26,702 nucleotides of DNA from an uncultured Prevotella sp. (lineage in GTDB: Bacteria; Bacteroidota; Bacteroidia; Bacteroidales; Bacteroidaceae). Both the position numbers and the translations under genes were made by a program. This document shows, piece by piece, positions 22,189 through 26,702 of this stretch (its first letter is position 1; every line of letters starts with the position of its first letter). Location: assembly GCA_900546345.1 (NCBI GenBank), contig URCI01000039.1, forward strand, positions 1-26,702, given 5' to 3'. The notes beneath the pieces were generated by a model. That model was not told where the DNA came from. It worked only from the letters and a program-made list of their open reading frames with translations, and did not search any database.

Positions 22189-25100
22189 TTACTTGTCGTT
22201 ACCTTTCATCTTTTGGACATATTCCGAGGGGATCATGCCGTAAGTGTCCTTGAAGCAACGGCGGAAATAAGCAGGACTGCTCATGCCTACCATAAAACTC
22301 ACCTCGCTGATCGAGTAGCGGCCCGAGAGAAGCAGGTGCTCGGCATATTGCATCTTATACTTGCGGATATACTCGTTGGTGGATATGCCCGTAAGCGTTT
22401 TCATCTTGCGGTAGAGAGTGCTCACGCTGACATGTAGCTTCTCGGCGAGATAACTGACGTCGACATCGCCCGAGATACGTTCTTCGATTAGCTGGTCGAG
22501 CTGATGGAAGAACTCGCGGTCGATGTCTTGCAGAGATTCCTGTAGTTGTTTCCGCTTGGCGCTAAAGTCAGGGACTGCTTGTCCCATGCTGGTCGCCATC
22601 TGCTGCCTTTGTCTAAGCAGGTTGTCGACACGGGCGCGTAGCAGTCCGGCGGTAAAGGGCTTGGTGAGATAAGAGTCGGCTCCCGCATTGTATCCCTCAG
22701 TCTTGTCGGCATCCGTGTCCTTGGCGGTCAGCAGGATAACCGGGATGTGAGAGGTGCGCACATCGTCCTTGAGTTTCCTGCATAGCGTGTTACCGTCCAT
22801 ATTGGGCATCATGATGTCGCTGATGATCATGTCGGGTGTGGCCTCAGTGGCTATCTTCCAACCCTCAAGTCCGTCGCAAGCTTGTCTGACCTCGAAGGTC
22901 TTGTCAAACACCGAGGCGATGAACTCCCTGATGTCGCGGTTGTCCTCGACGACAAGGAGCAGGAGTGGGCCTTCTTTGACAGTCTGCTCCTCTTTGCCAA
23001 CTTGTCCCTCTTTGGCAGCTTCTGACGAGGACGGAACAGTATGTCCTGGATCTCCTGCTGCTGGAGCGGGTTGTGGCAACTGACCCGTCATAGGCTCAGA
23101 CAGTGTGTCGCTTTGCTTTTGAGATGGTTGAGCGACAGGCGTGTCAGTGGTGGCAATGTCTAACTCCACGCTAAACACACTTCCTTTTTCCGGTTCACTC
23201 TTCACGGAGATCGTTCCATGGTGGAGTGTGACAAGGTTCTTCACCAAAGCCAGTCCAATGCCCGTGCCGGAGGCCTGATGAGTTCCTTGCTCCTGATAGA
23301 AGCGCTCAAAGATGTGGGGCAGGGCTTCCGGCGAGATGCCGTGACCGGTATCGGCCACGGTGAGCAATGCCTTTTCCGTTTCCCCCTCTAATGTGATACC
23401 CACGCTGACGGTAACAGAGCCACGTTCGGTGTATTTCACGGCATTGGAGATGAGATTGTCGAGAATGATGGTCACCACCTCCTTGTCGTAATCCATGAGG
23501 ATTTCTGGCTGCTCTGCTTCCATGTGGATCGCTATGTTGGGGTTGCGGTTCAGTTCTTCGTATTTCAGAGCAACGTCTCTGACACAGGTCACCAGGTTGC
23601 CGCGTTGCTTGTGAAGTTGGCGGTTGGACGTCTCAGTCTTGCGGAATTCCAGCAATCTGTCAATGAGCGCCTTGAGCCTTTGAGCGCTTTGGAAGACCAC
23701 TGCGAGGGTGTGCTTGGCATCGCGCGGAATGTCGGAGTGGTGGGCCATGTCGTCCAAAGGACCGAGAATCAGCGTCAGCGGCGTGCGCAGTTCATGTGCG
23801 ATGTTGGTAAAGAACTGCAGGCGCTCCTCCGTGATGCGTTGTTGGAGCTGATGTTCGCGCTTTTCTGACGTATAGAGATATTCGAGTCGCACCTTGCGCA
23901 GATAGAGGTGCAGCCCGGCAACCACTAAGGCCAGTGCCATCAGCGCATAGAGCGCTTCGGCCCACCACGAAAGCCAGAAAGGAGGTGTCATGGCGAGTTC
24001 GATCATTGCGGGTGTCGACCATTGCTGGTTGCGCAGTCGGCTGCGCACGAGTAACTGATAGTGACCATAGGGCAGGTCATGGAGCGCCACCTCACAATTC
24101 TCGAGATGAGTCCAGTCGCTATGGAGCCCTTTCAGTTGGTAGGCATATTCCACAGATCCCGACAGCGCGTAGTCCTGTACGCTGAAACGTATGGTGAACG
24201 TGGTGTGGTGGTGGTCGATGGTGATGATCTTTCTGCCGATGATGCTCACGATGCTGTCCTGCTCCGTGCCGTCGGGTGATGATAACACCAGCCCCGTGAT
24301 AAACACCTTCGGCGGGCGCTGTTGTGCGAGCACCTTACGGGGCTGGAAAGCCACGAGGCCGTCGGTACTGCCAAAGAACAGCATGCCGTCAGCACGGACA
24401 CAGACACTGCCGTTATTGAAGTTGCTTTTGGGCAGGTTGTCTCTCCAAGAGAAGTTGATCAACCGTTTGGCATTGTGCCTGAGGCAACTGATGCCTTTGT
24501 TGGTGCTCACCCAGAGGTTGCCGTCGCGATCCATGACAGTGGCGCGTACGTGGCTGTTTTCCATGCCGTCGCGGGTGTCATACACTTTGAAGTTGTGTAT
24601 CCGGCTGTTGGTCAGACAGACAGCCCCATCATCTGTGGCCACCCAGACGTGTCCGCTGTGGTCGCCCTGTATGTGGTTGATGTTGTTCGATGGGAATCCG
24701 TTGGACTCGTTCAACTCTCTCAGAATGCGCATCGAGGGGGAGCAGATCAGCAGTCCGTTGCCGAAGGTCCCTAACCACACACAGCCTTTGCGGTCGACAA
24801 ACACCGACCGCAACAGATAACTCTTCACGGGCCAGTATGCTTCGACGCGGCTCGCATCCTTTGCCGTGCGGTAGAGTCCTGTCGATGTGGCGATCCACAT
24901 GCGTCCTTCACGGTCTTGAAAGTAGGCACGCACATCGGCGTGAGCGGGCAATCCTGCTATCTGCCGGATCGCTCCACTCTTGTCGCGCACCCAACCACCG
25001 TCGGTGTAAGAACCTGTCCATAACTGTCCTTGACGGTCGAGATATGTGGTCTGTATGCAGCGGCCCATAGCAGTGGGGATGTCGGATATCCGTTGTCCAT

Positions 25101-26373
25101 CCTTATTAAATATGTTGATGCCTGAGCCATCGGTGCCTGCCCACAGCGTACCATCCTTGGCGACAGCAACACCGAAGACACTCTTGTTGGTCAGCTGACG
25201 GGTTTGAGGAAACGGCGAAAAGGTCACGTGGGCAAAGGTGGGCAGTTTCTGTGTGATCATGTCCACTCCTGACCCATAGAGTCCTACCCACACATTGCCG
25301 TAGGTGTCGGGGCAGAGACAGCGAATGCCGCTGCCGGTCAGTTGCGAAGTGGAGGAGCCTTCGGTGATCGTACCGGCGATCATTGAAGCAGACAGCGTAC
25401 CTGTCATGTTAGGCATTGTGGTGTCTGCCTTTCCGGCCATGCGTGAGATGTCGAGAATGACAATCCCCTGTAACTCCGTGCCTACCCACAGCCGGTTGTC
25501 GCCCAATTCGCGGATGTCCATGATCTTGTCTTTCAGTTGAGGCGCACCTTGGAAATGCAGGAACTCCTGACGGATGGGATCGAAAAGATCCAATCCGTTG
25601 TCGGTGCCTACCCACAAGTGGCCCATGCGGTCGCGGAAGAGACAGCGTACGACATTACCGCTGATCGAGGATGGCACAGCATCGCTGTGGCGGAAATTGC
25701 TCACATGTCGGGTGTGCAGGTCGATGACAGAGAGTCCGTCGTTGACGTGTCCGACATAGAGGATGCCGTGTCCGCCATCGAGAGCGCACCAAGTCTGATC
25801 GCTCGGCAAGACAGGTAGCGTGCGCCGGTTGTAGTGGGTAAAGCGTCGTGTGATCGGATTGAAGTGGTCAACGCCCGCCCAGTAGGTGCTTATCCATAAG
25901 CCCCCGTCGCTGGCATGGGACAGTCCCGTCAGGTCGTTCGAGGCAATACTGTTCTCGTCCTTGGTCTGATGGGTGAAGTGCTGGATTGTGTAGTTGGCAT
26001 AGTCCACGGCATTGAGCCCGTTGCGTTGTGTGGCCACCCACATGACCGGATGGTGCCTGTCATCGAGCAGAGCACTGAGAGCGTCGCTTCCCAAAGCACT
26101 TCCCGTGAATCCCGGTGCCATGGACTTGTAATAAGCATAGAAATAAGAACCATCGAAGCGGTTAAGGCCTTCCTCGGTCGCGATCCAAAGAAATCCCCAT
26201 TTGTCGCGTTCGATGGCAACACAATAGTTGCTCGACAGGCCCATGTCGATACCGAGGGGCTTGACGGCATAGTAGGGTGAGGAGGCAATGATGGCGGATC
26301 TCGCCGGAGCAGGAAACAATGACACGAGGCACACCATGAGTAGCCCAAACAGTATTTGACGTTTCTTTCTCAT
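22189..26373 (-). CDS. Hybrid two-component system sensor-regulator (propellers, HK, REC, AraC)
   Basis: A 1394-residue one-protein signalling system of the Bacteroidetes HTCS type, spanning the inner membrane. Order: signal peptide (1-27, ending ARSA); many periplasmic Reg_prop blades marked by 'GFLWIATEEGLNRFD', 'GHLWVGTDNGLDLFD' and 'GNLWVSTNKGISCL' (about 45-680); a Y_Y_Y domain (about 720-795, 'EYAYQLKG'); a membrane helix (about 803-824); HisKA with phospho-acceptor H860 in 'NIAHELRTPLTL'; HATPase with 'NLISNAVKY', 'ADTGHGIS' and 'GTGIGLALVKN'; a Pro/Ser/Glu-rich linker (about 1075-1135); REC with D1186 in 'IISDIMMPNMDG'; and an AraC HTH at the C-terminus ('VSTLYRKMK', 'EVSFMVGMSSPAYFRRCFKD'). 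Such proteins usually sense a glycan and switch on a nearby polysaccharide-utilisation locus. The start at 26373 is chosen for the signal peptide; the 23 upstream in-frame residues precede the promoter box. Confidence 0.93.
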   Translation of the reverse strand: MRKKRQILFGLLMVCLVSLFPAPARSAIIASSPYYAVKPLGIDMGLSSNYCVAIERDKWGFLWIATEEGLNRFDGSYFYAYYKSMAPGFTGSALGSDALSALLDDRHHPVMWVATQRNGLNAVDYANYTIQHFTHQTKDENSIASNDLTGLSHASDGGLWISTYWAGVDHFNPITRRFTHYNRRTLPVLPSDQTWCALDGGHGILYVGHVNDGLSVIDLHTRHVSNFRHSDAVPSSISGNVVRCLFRDRMGHLWVGTDNGLDLFDPIRQEFLHFQGAPQLKDKIMDIRELGDNRLWVGTELQGIVILDISRMAGKADTTMPNMTGTLSASMIAGTITEGSSTSQLTGSGIRCLCPDTYGNVWVGLYGSGVDMITQKLPTFAHVTFSPFPQTRQLTNKSVFGVAVAKDGTLWAGTDGSGINIFNKDGQRISDIPTAMGRCIQTTYLDRQGQLWTGSYTDGGWVRDKSGAIRQIAGLPAHADVRAYFQDREGRMWIATSTGLYRTAKDASRVEAYWPVKSYLLRSVFVDRKGCVWLGTFGNGLLICSPSMRILRELNESNGFPSNNINHIQGDHSGHVWVATDDGAVCLTNSRIHNFKVYDTRDGMENSHVRATVMDRDGNLWVSTNKGISCLRHNAKRLINFSWRDNLPKSNFNNGSVCVRADGMLFFGSTDGLVAFQPRKVLAQQRPPKVFITGLVLSSPDGTEQDSIVSIIGRKIITIDHHHTTFTIRFSVQDYALSGSVEYAYQLKGLHSDWTHLENCEVALHDLPYGHYQLLVRSRLRNQQWSTPAMIELAMTPPFWLSWWAEALYALMALALVVAGLHLYLRKVRLEYLYTSEKREHQLQQRITEERLQFFTNIAHELRTPLTLILGPLDDMAHHSDIPRDAKHTLAVVFQSAQRLKALIDRLLEFRKTETSNRQLHKQRGNLVTCVRDVALKYEELNRNPNIAIHMEAEQPEILMDYDKEVVTIILDNLISNAVKYTERGSVTVSVGITLEGETEKALLTVADTGHGISPEALPHIFERFYQEQGTHQASGTGIGLALVKNLVTLHHGTISVKSEPEKGSVFSVELDIATTDTPVAQPSQKQSDTLSEPMTGQLPQPAPAAGDPGHTVPSSSEAAKEGQVGKEEQTVKEGPLLLLVVEDNRDIREFIASVFDKTFEVRQACDGLEGWKIATEATPDMIISDIMMPNMDGNTLCRKLKDDVRTSHIPVILLTAKDTDADKTEGYNAGADSYLTKPFTAGLLRARVDNLLRQRQQMATSMGQAVPDFSAKRKQLQESLQDIDREFFHQLDQLIEERISGDVDVSYLAEKLHVSVSTLYRKMKTLTGISTNEYIRKYKMQYAEHLLLSGRYSISEVSFMVGMSSPAYFRRCFKDTYGMIPSEYVQKMKGNDK

Positions 26374-26379
26374 ACATTG

Positions 26380-26387
26380 CAAAGATA
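26380..26387 (-). promoter_or_regulatory. -7 box of the hybrid two-component gene
   Basis: Minus-strand TATCTTTG matches TAnnTTTG exactly and ends six bases before the ATG. The predicted transcript would start at or 1-2 bases before the start codon, so it would be nearly leaderless. Confidence 0.5.
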
Positions 26388-26497
26388 AGATAATTTTTTT
26401 AATGAAAAGCGCTGATTTGACCGAAAAATGACCCTTTTGCACGATTTGTATCTTCTGATCGCACGATAATTATACCGTCTCATTAGCGTTTGTTTAC

Positions 26498-26522
26498 TAA
26501 CTTTGCACCAGATCATCTGATC
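26498..26522 (+). promoter_or_regulatory. Outward promoter with palindrome at the start site
   Basis: TAACTTTG at 26498-26505 matches the -7 consensus and points out of the window; a perfect inverted repeat GATCA-TC-TGATC follows at 26511-26522, right at the predicted start. The rest of 26443-26702 holds no gene I can support; a CCACTTT-AA-AAAGTGG palindrome lies at 26655-26670. The arrangement suits a divergent target gene of the adjacent regulator. Confidence 0.4.
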
Positions 26523-26702
26523 GCCTTAATCTTCAATATTCACAGTTCTTTTCAAGTGTAAGAGATTGCTTCAGGACGACAAGAGTAATCATTACAGACG
26601 CAAAATTACATAACATAAACAATCACTTATAAATGCGTACTTATATGAATGAGTCCACTTTAAAAAGTGGCAATTTAAAATTTTATATGTGTCCGAGACC
26701 GG

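Overview
The window looks like a chromosome segment from a Bacteroidales bacterium, most likely a member of the Prevotellaceae. Three things point that way: an Oar-type TonB-dependent outer-membrane protein, a very large hybrid two-component sensor/regulator with periplasmic propellers and a C-terminal AraC domain, and repeated matches to the Bacteroidetes promoter -7 element TAnnTTTG just upstream of genes, with mostly weak Shine-Dalgarno sites. No rRNA, tRNA or CRISPR array was seen.

Layout. (i) 1-2127 is a mobile edge: the C-terminal part of an IS1380-type transposase cut by the window border, then an intact IS110-family transposase on the minus strand whose 5' non-coding side could encode a bridge RNA. 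(ii) 2128-3560 holds a class II Fic enzyme, a bidirectional terminator, and a compact minus-strand unit that encodes a 39-residue protein. This unit has its own promoter, a repeat-rich 5' leader, and two TTGAC-N4-GTCAA sites upstream. It is the least explained part of the window. (iii) 3561-11573 is housekeeping: an EamA/DMT permease, an intergenic repeat patch, HemW, an EF-G paralogue whose G domain lacks the catalytic histidine (EF-G2 type), a lipoate ligase-lipoyl synthase fusion, and RmuC with an 11-residue tandem-repeat coiled coil. (iv) 11652-15587 holds the Oar-type outer-membrane protein, a divergent cupin, and a small Cys-rich membrane ORF antisense to the cupin tail. (v) 15653-19947 holds mannose-1-phosphate guanylyltransferase, IspE, a Nudix hydrolase, an HD-domain hydrolase and a family 2 glycosyltransferase. 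(vi) 19960-22071 holds MtaB, probably co-transcribed with the glycosyltransferase, and a secreted Gly/Met-rich Spy/CpxP-like protein. (vii) 22189-26373 encodes the 1394-residue hybrid two-component protein. The last 260 bases look like a promoter/leader region for a gene beyond the window.

Connections. HemW handles heme. LplA-LipA combines lipoate salvage with lipoyl synthesis. IspE belongs to the MEP isoprenoid pathway, and the nearby Nudix protein resembles isopentenyl-diphosphate-isomerase-like Nudix enzymes. ManC and the glycosyltransferase suit surface polysaccharide synthesis. Several long reading frames reach well upstream of the real starts; starts were moved to the conserved N-termini and to the nearby -7 boxes. 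All assignments come from reading the sequence; no database search was run.
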